DNA of 64,000 nucleotides from the NCBI GenBank assembly GCA_040880725.1, contig JBBDHV010000058.1, positions 1-64,000 of the forward strand, in the 5' to 3' direction. Shown piece after piece: positions 25,402-33,604 of this stretch. The first letter of the stretch is position 1, and every line of letters starts with the position of its first letter. The position numbers and the translations under genes were made by a program. Below the pieces are notes generated by a model. The model was not told the DNA's origin. It worked only from the letters and a program-made list of their open reading frames with translations, and searched no databases. Origin of the DNA: DATHWB01 sp040880725. GTDB taxonomy: Bacteria > Actinomycetota > Acidimicrobiia > Spongiisociales > ZC4RG35.

Positions 25402-26427
25402 TCAGCCGCTTGCGGCCGTGGTCGTCGTGGTCACCGTTCCTTCGTTCACACGGAACAGCAGCGTCCGGCTGTTGTCTGCGGTTTCGCCCTCACCCGGGGA
25501 GAGCGCCAACTGCACGACGAGCGAGTACGACCGTCCCGGTGTGACGACGAGTGGATCGAAGGTGACCGTCGTCTTGGCGCCCGCTTCCAATGCGGGGACC
25601 TCGACGGTGGCCGCCTGGGCGGACCCGTCCCCCCCTGCGACCTCGACCGAGACTGCGGAAAGCTCGGAAAGCGCGTTGCCGGCATTGGTCACCACCACCC
25701 GCACGACGAGTTGTTCGGTGGCGTCGAGAACCAGGGTGCCCGACGTGTCCAACACCCATTCGGGGACAGTCGTCACCTGCTCCACCGCCAGCGCAGCTTC
25801 GAGGGAGAGGGGCGAACCGTCGACCCGAGCCTGCGCGAGAAGTGTCTGGGCGCCAGGCCCGACCGGATAGCCCTCCGGCAGAAATCGGACGTCGGGCAAC
25901 GGGGACACCGGTTGGGTCACGTCTGCCTCGGCGAGGGCAGCCACCAGTTCTCGGTACAGCCGATCCCCCGCCCGCAGTTCGAGCAGGTCATCGGTCACCT
26001 GGTCGGTCAATCCCAGTCCCTCGTCGCCATCGGCCGCCGCCAGCAGGTGCTCCGTGAGCCCTGCCGTTCCGTCACCCCACGACTCCAGCGCGAGGTCGAA
26101 GAGGGCGAGAACTGCCGCGAATTCGGGCGGAGGATTCTCCAACTCGTCGATGAAACTGCGGGCGTCGGTGATCCTGACGAGCGCCTCGTCGGTCACCGTC
26201 TGCAACTCGACGCGGTTGACCGAACCCATGCGGGCGAGCAACTCCCGAAAGACATCCGCCCGACGAGAGACTTCGATCGCACGGGACCTGACGTCCTCGG
26301 CGAGGAGGGGCGACGACGGCGTGGCGACTTGGCTGAGACCGATGGCTGCGGCGAGCAGCGTGACCAGAATCAGCGGAAGAAGCCAACGACGACGTTGCCT
26401 GGGGCGACCAAACGCATCGCTGATCAA
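25402..26427 (-). CDS. Membrane-anchored protein with CARDB-like domain
   Basis: A 341-residue protein of unknown function. One membrane helix at about 15-33 (RWLLPLILVTLLAAAIGLSQ) is followed by a helical region (about 45-180) and a C-terminal beta-sandwich from about 220: VLDATEQLVVRVVVTNAGNA, EVPALEAGAKTTVTFDPLVV and GRSYSLVVQLALSPGEGETA are the pattern of CARDB adhesion-like modules. The end is Thr-rich. It is probably displayed outside the membrane. It ends 38 bp before serS but on the same strand upstream, so it may precede serS in one transcript; it is divergent from the PLP enzyme. Confidence 0.6.
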   Translation of the reverse strand: MISDAFGRPRQRRRWLLPLILVTLLAAAIGLSQVATPSSPLLAEDVRSRAIEVSRRADVFRELLARMGSVNRVELQTVTDEALVRITDARSFIDELENPPPEFAAVLALFDLALESWGDGTAGLTEHLLAAADGDEGLGLTDQVTDDLLELRAGDRLYRELVAALAEADVTQPVSPLPDVRFLPEGYPVGPGAQTLLAQARVDGSPLSLEAALAVEQVTTVPEWVLDTSGTLVLDATEQLVVRVVVTNAGNALSELSAVSVEVAGGDGSAQAATVEVPALEAGAKTTVTFDPLVVTPGRSYSLVVQLALSPGEGETADNSRTLLFRVNEGTVTTTTTAASG

Positions 26428-26610
26428 GTGGGCGCAGCGAGATTCGACGACGGTGAAACGGACATTTGTCCATCGTATGCGTCATGAGGCAATGCGACGA
26501 CTGCACGGGGGCGGAGGGGCCGGCTGATGCCGAGGCGGGCGCCGCAGTGTCGAGGGTCCAACTCCGTTCCGTGCGTCGGCGCCAAACCTCGGCCCCCACA
26601 TGGCGTCGCG

Positions 26611-26644
26611 TTGCGTCATCGGCGATGGAGTGCATTAATGCACT
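26611..26644 (+). promoter_or_regulatory. Putative leaderless promoter with palindromic operator
   Basis: TTGCGT (26611-26616), a 17-bp spacer and ATTAAT (26634-26639) resemble a sigma-70 promoter whose transcript would begin at or next to the ATG at 26647, giving a leaderless mRNA. The perfect 16-bp palindrome AGTGCATTAATGCACT (26629-26644) covers the -10 box, as an operator would. Confidence 0.5.
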
Positions 26645-26646
26645 TC

Positions 26647-27738
26647 ATGTTGCATCATTTGGGAACCCGTGCTGTTGCCGCCGGACGCTCCGATCAGGTG
26701 GGCTCACCTCTGAACGCACCGCTGGTTCCGGCCTCGACGTTCATCATTGGTGGCGAGCGGCACTACTCCCGGGACGACGGCACGCCGACTTGGGCCTCCC
26801 TCGAGTCAGCAGTTGCCGCCCTCGAGGATGCAGAGGCTGTGGCGTTCAGTTCGGGGATGGCAGCCATCGCCGCCGTGTTCGACCTGCTTGCAGTCGGATC
26901 CCACATCGTCTGGCCGGACGACTGCTACCAGGGTGTTGCAGGCATGATCGCCGACGGAGAGCGCCTGGGCCGATGGACGTCGCGGCGGCTCCCTGGCGAC
27001 GATGTCGACGCTTGGTGCGAAGCGGCCGGGACCGCCGATCTCATTTGGATCGAGTCCCCGTCCAACCCTCTCCTGCAAGTCACCGATCTCCGACGGATCG
27101 CCTCGGCACCCCGGCGCCCCGACGCGATCCTCGCCGTCGACAACACCCTCGCCGGACCGTTCGGTCAGCAGCCGCTGGAACTCGCCGTCGACATCGCAGT
27201 TCAGTCAGCCACCAAGCAGTTGGGCGGCCACTCCGACCTTCTGTGCGGGGTGGCCACCACCCGCCGCCCCGAACTCGTCCAACGATTGCGCACGCACCGC
27301 ACGCTTCGAGGAGCCACCCCGGGCACGCTCGAGTCCTACCTCGCCACCAGGGGCATCCGCACCTACCCCCTCCGGGCCGCCGCGGCAGCAGCATCCGCTC
27401 TCGAAATCGCGAACCGGCTCGAGGCCCACGACCACGTTCAGATCGTCCGCTATCCGGGCCTGGCTTCCCATCCGACCCACGACGCCGCAAAAAGCAACCT
27501 CACGAGTTTCGGCAGCGTCATGTCATTCGATGTCGTCGGCGACGCCGAGACGGCCGACGACATCTGCCGCCGACTGCGCGTCATACGCCACGCGACGAGC
27601 TTCGGCGCCGTCGAGTCGACGATCGAGCGCCGGGCCGCCATTCCCGGGCAAGACCATCTCCCGCCAAGTCTCCTGCGTCTGAGCGTTGGCATCGAAGAGG
27701 TCGAAGACCTCTGGAACGACCTCAGCCAAGCCCTTTGA
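26647..27738 (+). CDS. Cys/Met-metabolism PLP-dependent enzyme (cystathionine gamma-synthase/lyase-like)
   Basis: A 363-residue fold-type I PLP enzyme of the trans-sulfuration family. VAFSSGMAAIAAVFDLL is the cofactor-phosphate region, LIWIESPSNPLLQVTDLRRI includes the Asp region, and VQSATKQLGGHSDLLCGVAT holds the PLP lysine (about residue 194). LRLSVGIEEVEDLWNDLSQA is the standard C-terminus. It may make or cleave cystathionine, or act on O-acetylhomoserine; the sequence alone does not decide. The ATG at 26647 fits a leaderless promoter; an in-frame ATG 9 bp earlier lies inside the palindrome. No Shine-Dalgarno is seen. Confidence 0.85.
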   Translation: MLHHLGTRAVAAGRSDQVGSPLNAPLVPASTFIIGGERHYSRDDGTPTWASLESAVAALEDAEAVAFSSGMAAIAAVFDLLAVGSHIVWPDDCYQGVAGMIADGERLGRWTSRRLPGDDVDAWCEAAGTADLIWIESPSNPLLQVTDLRRIASAPRRPDAILAVDNTLAGPFGQQPLELAVDIAVQSATKQLGGHSDLLCGVATTRRPELVQRLRTHRTLRGATPGTLESYLATRGIRTYPLRAAAAAASALEIANRLEAHDHVQIVRYPGLASHPTHDAAKSNLTSFGSVMSFDVVGDAETADDICRRLRVIRHATSFGAVESTIERRAAIPGQDHLPPSLLRLSVGIEEVEDLWNDLSQAL

Positions 27739-27759
27739 GCGCGAATCGGCAGGACAAGC

Positions 27760-28165
27760 GTTCGGGCGAGTCGGTCGCGGCGGGTCATCGCCCTCGACAC
27801 CGGAACCATCACCGCCTTGAAGGAGGCACCGCCGCCGGCAGAACGAGGAGCGCTGATGGCAGGAGACGCATGGTCCAAGTTCGATCTCGTGTTCACAAAC
27901 GCGATCGGCGATCCGATCAACCGGCCACCTTCACCCGGTGGATGAAACAGCAAGCTACGCAGGCCGGGGTACCGCGGTTGACGCCGCGCGCCACGGCTGG
28001 GCGATGCTGGCATTGACCGCTGGTGTTCCTCCGAAGGTGGTGCAGGAGCGGCTCGGCCACTCCTCGATCTCGATCACGATGGACCGATACAGCCACATGA
28101 TCGAAGCGATGGACCGCGCCGCAGCGGAGGCTGTGGCCGCGCTTATCGAGCAGTCGTCCAGTTGA
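27760..28165 (+). pseudogene. C-terminal remnant of a tyrosine recombinase
   Basis: Three reading frames in succession give pieces of one phage-type integrase: RVIALDTGTITALKEAPPPA and FDLVFTNAIGDPINRP, then FTRWMKQQATQAGVPRLTP, then RHGWAMLALTAGVPPKVV, QERLGHSSISITMDRYSHM and an Ala-rich tail. The HxxR/LGH/Tyr end of the active site is present, but the N-terminal two thirds are absent and at least two frameshifts break the rest. No attachment site or phage genes accompany it. It sits immediately before a toxin-antitoxin pair, which may have arrived with the same element. Confidence 0.8.
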
Positions 28166-28234
28166 GGCATGACAACGCACTCCTTACTTCCAGGCCTTGA
28201 TCCGCAACCCGAACAACTAGAATCGGGTGAGATC

Positions 28235-28456
28235 GTGAAATATCAGGACCGCATTACGACCGAACCGGGCAAGCGGGGAGGCAAGCCCATCATTCGAGGG
28301 CTGCGCATCACTGTCTATGACGTCCTCGACTACCTCGCGTCCGGGATGAGCGAAGAGGAGATCCTCAGCGACTTCCCCGAGCTCGAGCAGGAGGACATCC
28401 GGGCATGTCTGGCGTTCGCTGCTGATCGCGAACGCAAGCTTGTCTCCGGCGCGTGA
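28235..28456 (+). CDS. DUF433 antitoxin-like protein
   Basis: A 73-residue DUF433 protein, a family that typically acts as the antitoxin to PIN-like DUF5615 toxins. KYQDRITTEPGKRGGKPIIR and GLRITVYDVLDYLASGMSEE are the signature, including the small helix-turn-helix. The GTG at 28235 gives the usual family length and start (VKYQDRIT); an ATG at 28169 would add 22 residues. The stop overlaps the toxin gene start by 4 nt (GTGA), a typical toxin-antitoxin coupling. Confidence 0.85.
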   Translation: MKYQDRITTEPGKRGGKPIIRGLRITVYDVLDYLASGMSEEEILSDFPELEQEDIRACLAFAADRERKLVSGA

Positions 28457-28786
28457 AGCTGCTCCTCGATGCGAACATCTCGTGTCGGCTGATACCTCGA
28501 ATCGCTGGAACCTTCCCCGACTCGTCTCATGTCGCCTTGCTCGGTCTTGGCGATGCGACCGACGACGAAATTTGGAGCCATGCGTCTCGATCACGGATTC
28601 GCCATCGTGTCGAAGGACGAAGATTTCCACCAGCGGGCATTGGTGTCCGGGCCCCCGCCAAAAGTGATCTGGGTCCGGTTGGGCAACTGCACGACGAGCG
28701 ACATCGAGCAGGCGATCCAAGACGGCCACGACACGATCACGGCATTCATCGAGGACGCGACAGCGTCCTTCCTCACGCTCGACTGA
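28453..28786 (+). pseudogene. DUF5615 PIN-like toxin, frameshifted
   Basis: The first frame (from GTG 28453) reads KLLLDANISCRLIPRIAG, HVALLGLGDATDDEIWSHA and then loses sense; from about 28580 the next frame (+1) continues as LDHGFAIVSKDEDFHQRALV, PPKVIWVRLGNCTTSDIEQA and ends at a TGA at 28784. Together they form a complete DUF5615 toxin with the acidic residues LLLDAN and SKDEDF of the PIN-like nuclease site. One extra base near 28580 breaks it. Either the toxin is dead, or this is an assembly error in the draft. The antitoxin upstream is intact. Confidence 0.78.
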
Positions 28787-28889
28787 GGGGTACAGACGGC
28801 GCTGATCGAACGCTTGTTGCGGTTGAGATGGTTGCAATCGGGGGCTTCTCGCCGCCGAGCAGAAACTCTGTAGCGGCCGAAACCCCTGG

Positions 28890-28973
<84 letters not shown>

Positions 28974-29067
28974 GAGTGTCACTGAATGGTAACGCAGCCT
29001 GGGCAGTCCTCCTCCAGCGCACCGGGTCTGACTCCGGCACACCGCTACCTTGTGCACGGTGGATGCC

Positions 29068-29667
29068 ATGCGTCGTCTCGAACGCAGACTCGAAACCGTG
29101 CTCGAGCGGACCGCCGGTCAACTCTTCCGGGGAGCACCGCATGTGTCGGAGCTCGCGGGATCGCTCGTACGCGTCCTGGATTTGTCGACCGACGGCGACG
29201 GGCTCGTCCCCAATCGGATCCTCGTACCGAAGACCGTTCCCGCCGCATCTGTTCCCGAACTCGAAGAGATCATCACCGAAGCCACGATCGAGCGGGGGTG
29301 GCGAATCGAAGGTCCGGTGCGGGTCGTGCCTGCAGACGTACGCAACGTGACGGTCACCGTCGAACGCGGCGACCTCCCCGTGTGGGCGGTACTCGTCGGT
29401 GTCAAGAGCTACGAGTTGCGGGTCAACCGTTCGGTGATCGGACGTTCGTCACGCGCCGATGTCGTGATCGAAGACGCCTCGGTGTCGCGTATGCACACAC
29501 GAGTTTGGCGCCAGGACGACCGGATGCTGTGTGCCGACCTGAACAGCTCCAATGGGACCCGCATCGACGGAGTCGGGATCGGCAGCAATCCGGCCGTCGT
29601 CAGTGACGGTGCCTCCGTTGCCATCGGCGCCCTCGAGTTCGTGGTCAGGAGATCCCCCGATGCCTGA
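29068..29667 (+). CDS. fhaA: FhaA-type FHA-domain protein
   Basis: A 199-residue protein with the actinobacterial FhaA layout: an N-terminal DUF3662 domain (RRLERRLETVLERTAGQLFR, ELAGSLVRVLDLSTDGDGLV, PNRILVPKTV) and a C-terminal FHA domain (ELRVNRSVIGRSSRADVVIE, SVSRMHTRVWRQDD, DLNSSNGTRIDG) that binds phosphothreonine. The linker found in mycobacterial FhaA is almost absent. It is the first gene of the FHA-PP2C-RodA-PBP-PknB cluster and likely recruits proteins phosphorylated by PknB. The start is uncertain: ATG 29068 is chosen, GTG 29059 and TTG 29050 are in frame. Confidence 0.88.
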   Translation: MRRLERRLETVLERTAGQLFRGAPHVSELAGSLVRVLDLSTDGDGLVPNRILVPKTVPAASVPELEEIITEATIERGWRIEGPVRVVPADVRNVTVTVERGDLPVWAVLVGVKSYELRVNRSVIGRSSRADVVIEDASVSRMHTRVWRQDDRMLCADLNSSNGTRIDGVGIGSNPAVVSDGASVAIGALEFVVRRSPDA

Positions 29668-30073
29668 CTTCCTCCTGACCCTCCTCCGACTGATTTTTCT
29701 CAGTCTCGTCTACCTGTTCGTGTGGCAGGTGGCACGCTCGATGGCGGGCCATGTCGGCGTGCGGCCCACGCGAAGGCATCGCAGGAAGGGGACCCGCGTC
29801 GTCGTGGTGCGGTCCGACACGAATCCCGGTCTCCAGTTCAGCGTCGAAGACTCGATCGTGATCGGTCGAAGCGATCAGGCCGACGTGATCATCTCGGACC
29901 CCTACGCTTCAGACTTCCACCTACGGATGACGTCGAAGGACGGTCGCATCGTGCTGAGCGACCTCGGGAGCACCAACGGAACCTACGTGAACGGTCGGCG
30001 GGTCACCGCGCCCACCGATCTCGGGCGTGGCGACGCAGTGCAGGTGGGAAAGACCGTCATGGAGGTGCGATGA
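29660..30073 (+). CDS. fhaB: FhaB/FipA-type membrane FHA protein
   Basis: A 137-residue protein: a membrane helix at about 5-25 (LLRLIFLSLVYLFVWQVARS), a basic linker and an FHA domain with FSVEDSIVIGRSDQADVIIS, SDFHLRMTSKDGR and LSDLGSTNGTYVNGRRV, the full phosphothreonine-binding set (GR, S/H, NG). Mycobacterial FipA/FhaB works in cell division under PknB control. It overlaps fhaA by 8 nt and pstP by 4 nt (ATGA), so the three are translationally coupled. Confidence 0.9.
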   Translation: MPDFLLTLLRLIFLSLVYLFVWQVARSMAGHVGVRPTRRHRRKGTRVVVVRSDTNPGLQFSVEDSIVIGRSDQADVIISDPYASDFHLRMTSKDGRIVLSDLGSTNGTYVNGRRVTAPTDLGRGDAVQVGKTVMEVR

Positions 30074-30783
30074 AATACCGTTGGGCAGTGGCATCACACC
30101 CGGGCAACGTCCGTCCCGGCAACGAAGATTCCGCCTGGCCCCGCGCCAGCGGAGCAGACGACGGTCCTCTCGTCGTGATCGTGGCCGACGGCATGGGCGG
30201 GGCTGTTGCAGGGGAGGTCGCCTCGAGCCTCGCCGTTGAGGCGGCCCGCTCTTCTGATGACGACATCGCCGACCGGGTGCACGCCGCGAATCAGGCCATC
30301 CTCGACGAGGTGGCCCGCCGTCCCGAACTGCGCGGCATGGGAACGACGATGACGTTGTTCGAACTCGGAACAGACGACGCCGGCTTGGCCCGATTCGCCC
30401 ACGTCGGAGACAGCCGCGCCTACCTGCTCCGTGGCGGCGACCTCACCCAACTCACCGAGGATCACACGGTCGTGAACATGTACCTGCGCACGGGTGCGAT
30501 CGCTCCCGAGGAGGCTGCGAATCATCCGCAGCGCAGCCTCATCACCCGTGCCGTCGGATTGACACCTGATCTCGACGTGGACACGGGGAACCTCACGCTC
30601 GAAGTGGGCGATCGACTGCTCCTGTGCTCCGATGGCGTCAATTCGATGATCGACGACGCCGCGATCACCGACGCGCTGGCCGTCGACAGCGCCGAGGAGG
30701 CGGCGTGGCTTCTCGTCGAGAAGGCAAACCTCGCGGGCGGCCACGACAACATCACCGCCCTCGTCGTCGACGTCGTCGAGTGA
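30070..30783 (+). CDS. pstP: PP2C-type Ser/Thr phosphatase
   Basis: A 237-residue PPM/PP2C phosphatase that reverses PknB phosphorylation. Metal-site motifs are intact: VRPGNEDSAW, VIVADGMGGAVAGEVASSLA, FAHVGDSRAYLLRGGDLTQL, LLLCSDGVNSMIDD and AGGHDNITALVVDV. Unlike mycobacterial PstP (about 510 residues) it has only the catalytic domain with no membrane helix or external part, so it is cytosolic. It overlaps fhaB and is followed by rodA after 10 bp. Confidence 0.92.
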   Translation: MKYRWAVASHPGNVRPGNEDSAWPRASGADDGPLVVIVADGMGGAVAGEVASSLAVEAARSSDDDIADRVHAANQAILDEVARRPELRGMGTTMTLFELGTDDAGLARFAHVGDSRAYLLRGGDLTQLTEDHTVVNMYLRTGAIAPEEAANHPQRSLITRAVGLTPDLDVDTGNLTLEVGDRLLLCSDGVNSMIDDAAITDALAVDSAEEAAWLLVEKANLAGGHDNITALVVDVVE

Positions 30784-30793
30784 CGACGCGCGC

Positions 30794-32092
30794 ATGACGC
30801 GCAATGTCGAAGCCGGCTTGATCGTCGGAGCGGCCGCCCTGGCCGCGTTCGGAACGACCCTCGTGAACTTCTCGAGCGACGGTGCGGTCGACGCCCAGGT
30901 GAGTCTCACGTTCCTCATCGTGGCGATCGCCTTCGGCGGCTTCCACTTTGCGGTGCGGCGTTTCGCGCCTGACGCCTCCACCGTCCTGATCCCTCCGGCG
31001 GCTCTGGTCACGATGTTCGGTCTCGTCGAGATCTACCGCATCAATCCGGTGCGCGCAGGGCTCCAGCGCTGGTGGCTGCTCATCGCGGCGGCAGGTGGGG
31101 TCCTCACCCTCGCCTGGTTGCATCGCTCGGGCACCGACGCCCTGCGCCGCTACCGGAACATCACTCTGGCGGGGGCCGTCGTTCTCATGCTCACTCCCCT
31201 GCTCCCTTCGAACTGGTCCTTCCCGGTGCGCGGTCTGACGGTGAACGGATCCCGGCTGTGGATCGAAATCGATCTCGGTGTCACCACTCTGAACTTCCAA
31301 CCGGGTGAGTTGGCGAAGGTGGCATTCGTCGTATTCCTCGCCGGATACCTCGCCGACCGGCGCGTGGCACTCATCGAAGCAAGGCGGCGAATCGGTCCGC
31401 TGGCGATTCCCGAGCCCCGCCAGCTCATTCCTCTGATTGCGGTCTGGGGAGCGACGCTGGGCGTCATGGTCGGCCAGCGCGACCTGGGAGCCTCCTTGTT
31501 GTTGTTCGCCGTCTTCGTGGCGATGCTCTACGCCGCGACAGGACAGTCGGGCTACCTCACCGGCGGAATCGTGCTCACCATCGTCGGAGCTGTGGGGGCG
31601 TGGCGGACGTTCGACCATGTCCAGCGGCGTGTCACGGCCTGGATCAATCCGCTGAGCGACTTCGAGGATGCAGGGTTCCAGGTGGCACAGGGCATGTTCG
31701 GCCTGGGGACCGGTTCATTGTCGGGTTCGGGGCCCGGTCTCGGCCGCCCCGACCTCATCCCCAACGCCATCACCGACTTCATCTTCGCTGCGGTCGGCGA
31801 GGAATTCGGCTTCGCCGGCACAGTGGCCGTCCTCGCGGCGTATGCGCTGATGGTGGCCGCCGGATTCGGGATCTCGCTTCGGGCACGAGACCGATTCCGC
31901 AAGCTCCTCGCGGTCGGCCTCACCCTGACCTTTGGAATCCAGACCTTCCTGATCATCGGAGGCGTCCTCCGGGTGGTGCCACTCACCGGCATCACACTGC
32001 CCTTCATGTCCTACGGGGGCTCGTCGCTGGTCGGCAACTTCGTGCTCCTCGCCCTCCTGCTTCGCGTCTCCCATGAGGAGGCGGAGACATGA
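30794..32092 (+). CDS. rodA: FtsW/RodA/SpoVE-family peptidoglycan polymerase
   Basis: A 432-residue SEDS protein with about 12 membrane helices. LTVNGSRLWIEIDLGVTTLN, FQPGELAKVAFVVFLAGYLA, MVGQRDLGASLLLFAVFVAM and NAITDFIFAAVGEEFGFAG (with the catalytic Asp context) and LPFMSYGGSSLVGNF are family signatures. SEDS proteins polymerise lipid II into glycan strands with a partner class B PBP, here the next gene, overlapping by 4 nt. Position in the pknB cluster marks it as the RodA-like elongation paralogue. Confidence 0.92.
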   Translation: MTRNVEAGLIVGAAALAAFGTTLVNFSSDGAVDAQVSLTFLIVAIAFGGFHFAVRRFAPDASTVLIPPAALVTMFGLVEIYRINPVRAGLQRWWLLIAAAGGVLTLAWLHRSGTDALRRYRNITLAGAVVLMLTPLLPSNWSFPVRGLTVNGSRLWIEIDLGVTTLNFQPGELAKVAFVVFLAGYLADRRVALIEARRRIGPLAIPEPRQLIPLIAVWGATLGVMVGQRDLGASLLLFAVFVAMLYAATGQSGYLTGGIVLTIVGAVGAWRTFDHVQRRVTAWINPLSDFEDAGFQVAQGMFGLGTGSLSGSGPGLGRPDLIPNAITDFIFAAVGEEFGFAGTVAVLAAYALMVAAGFGISLRARDRFRKLLAVGLTLTFGIQTFLIIGGVLRVVPLTGITLPFMSYGGSSLVGNFVLLALLLRVSHEEAET

Positions 32093-33540
32093 ACGGGCCC
32101 ACACGGAGACTGGCGCTGGTGATCTTCGGGGGATTCGGACTCCTCCTCATCGCGTCATCGTGGTTCCAGGTGCTCGGCGCTGATCGCTACCGCGCCGACC
32201 CACGCAACGTCCGCAACACGATCACCCTCATCGAGAAGGAACGAGGCCTGATCGTCGCGGCGGACGGCACCGTGCTCGCCCGGTCCGACCCGGTCCCCGA
32301 CACTCCGCAGACCTACGCCCGCACGTACCCGGAGGGACCACTCTTCGCCCACACCGTGGGGTACTCGACGTTCCTCGTCGGTGACTCGGGTATCGAGGCG
32401 GCGTTCGGGGACGACCTGAGGAGCCGTCAGGACCTCACGATCAGCGACCTCCTCTCCGCACTGTTCGGCCGAGATCTCCGTCCACAGAACGTCCAGACCA
32501 CCTTGCAGCCGAGGATCCAGGCCGCCGCATTCGAGGCTCTCGGCAACCAGCGTGGTGCCATCGTCGCGCTCGATCCGCGCAGTGGAGCCGTACTCGGTTA
32601 TGTCACGACTCCGTCGTTCGATCCGAACTCCCTGCTCGGCGACGACGCCGTCGCGGTCCGTCAGGGTCTCCTCGACGACCCCGATCAGCCGCTCCTGGAC
32701 CGGGCGGGCCAAGCCCTCTACGCCCCGGGCTCCACCTTCAAGACCATCGTGGCGGCAGCCGCAGTGGAGACCGGTGTTGCCGGACCGGAAACGGCCTTCG
32801 ATGACGTGCTGGCATTCGACCTACCCGGCTCGGATGCGGACATCGCCAACTCCAACAACGGGTTCTGCGGGAACGGCACCACTGTCACGCTGCAACTCGC
32901 ATTCGTGCGCAGTTGCAACACGGTGTTCGCCGACCTCGCCATCCGCGTGGGGGCGCGGCCGATCGAAGCCATCGCGGAACCACTCGGTTTCAATCGAGAA
33001 CTTGCTTTCCCATGGTCACTGGCCATCTCCGCGTTTCCCACCGACGAACTCGCAGAGGACCCGGCCGCGCTGGGTCAGAGCGGGTTGGGGGAGAGAGACG
33101 TACGGGCAACTCCGCTCGTGATGGCGATGGTGGCCGCGGCGGTGGCCAACGAGGGCGAGGTGATGCGTCCCCGAATCATCGATCAGGTCTTCGACGCCAA
33201 CGGCTCCACGGTGGAGACGTTCACACCCGAGCGCACCGGTATGGCCATGTCGAGCGCCACCGCCGCTGTCATCGCTCAGATGATGGAACGCACCGTGACC
33301 GAAGGAACCGCCACCAGGGCCGCCGTGCCGGGCGTGCGAGTGGCCGGCAAGACCGGGACCGCCCAAGGACCGGACGGTCCCGAAGCCTGGTTCATCGGCT
33401 TCGCACCTGTCGACAACCCCGTCATCGCTATTGCGGTGCTGGTCGAGGACGGCGGTGCGGCCGGTGAGTCCGGCACGGGCGGATCCGTCGCCGCGCCCAT
33501 CGCGGCGGAGGTCATCGCAACGTGGCTCGCAGGCCTGTGA
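32089..33540 (+). CDS. pbpA: Class B penicillin-binding protein (PbpA)
   Basis: A 483-residue transpeptidase. One N-terminal membrane helix (about 8-25), a pedestal domain, and the penicillin-binding domain with SxxK in APGSTFKTI (Ser about 215), SCN in VRSCNTVFADL (Ser about 275) and KTG in VAGKTGTAQGPDGPEAWFIG (Lys about 421). All three catalytic motifs are present. It cross-links peptidoglycan outside the membrane as partner of the SEDS protein upstream. Length matches mycobacterial PbpA (about 490 residues). A TATA-poor 64-bp gap separates it from pknB. Confidence 0.92.
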   Translation: MNGPTRRLALVIFGGFGLLLIASSWFQVLGADRYRADPRNVRNTITLIEKERGLIVAADGTVLARSDPVPDTPQTYARTYPEGPLFAHTVGYSTFLVGDSGIEAAFGDDLRSRQDLTISDLLSALFGRDLRPQNVQTTLQPRIQAAAFEALGNQRGAIVALDPRSGAVLGYVTTPSFDPNSLLGDDAVAVRQGLLDDPDQPLLDRAGQALYAPGSTFKTIVAAAAVETGVAGPETAFDDVLAFDLPGSDADIANSNNGFCGNGTTVTLQLAFVRSCNTVFADLAIRVGARPIEAIAEPLGFNRELAFPWSLAISAFPTDELAEDPAALGQSGLGERDVRATPLVMAMVAAAVANEGEVMRPRIIDQVFDANGSTVETFTPERTGMAMSSATAAVIAQMMERTVTEGTATRAAVPGVRVAGKTGTAQGPDGPEAWFIGFAPVDNPVIAIAVLVEDGGAAGESGTGGSVAAPIAAEVIATWLAGL

Positions 33541-33604
33541 CGCCCCTATGACGGATGGCAACGGTCCTACGCCAGGATCCCCGTAGACTTCCCCCAGGTT
33601 TTCC

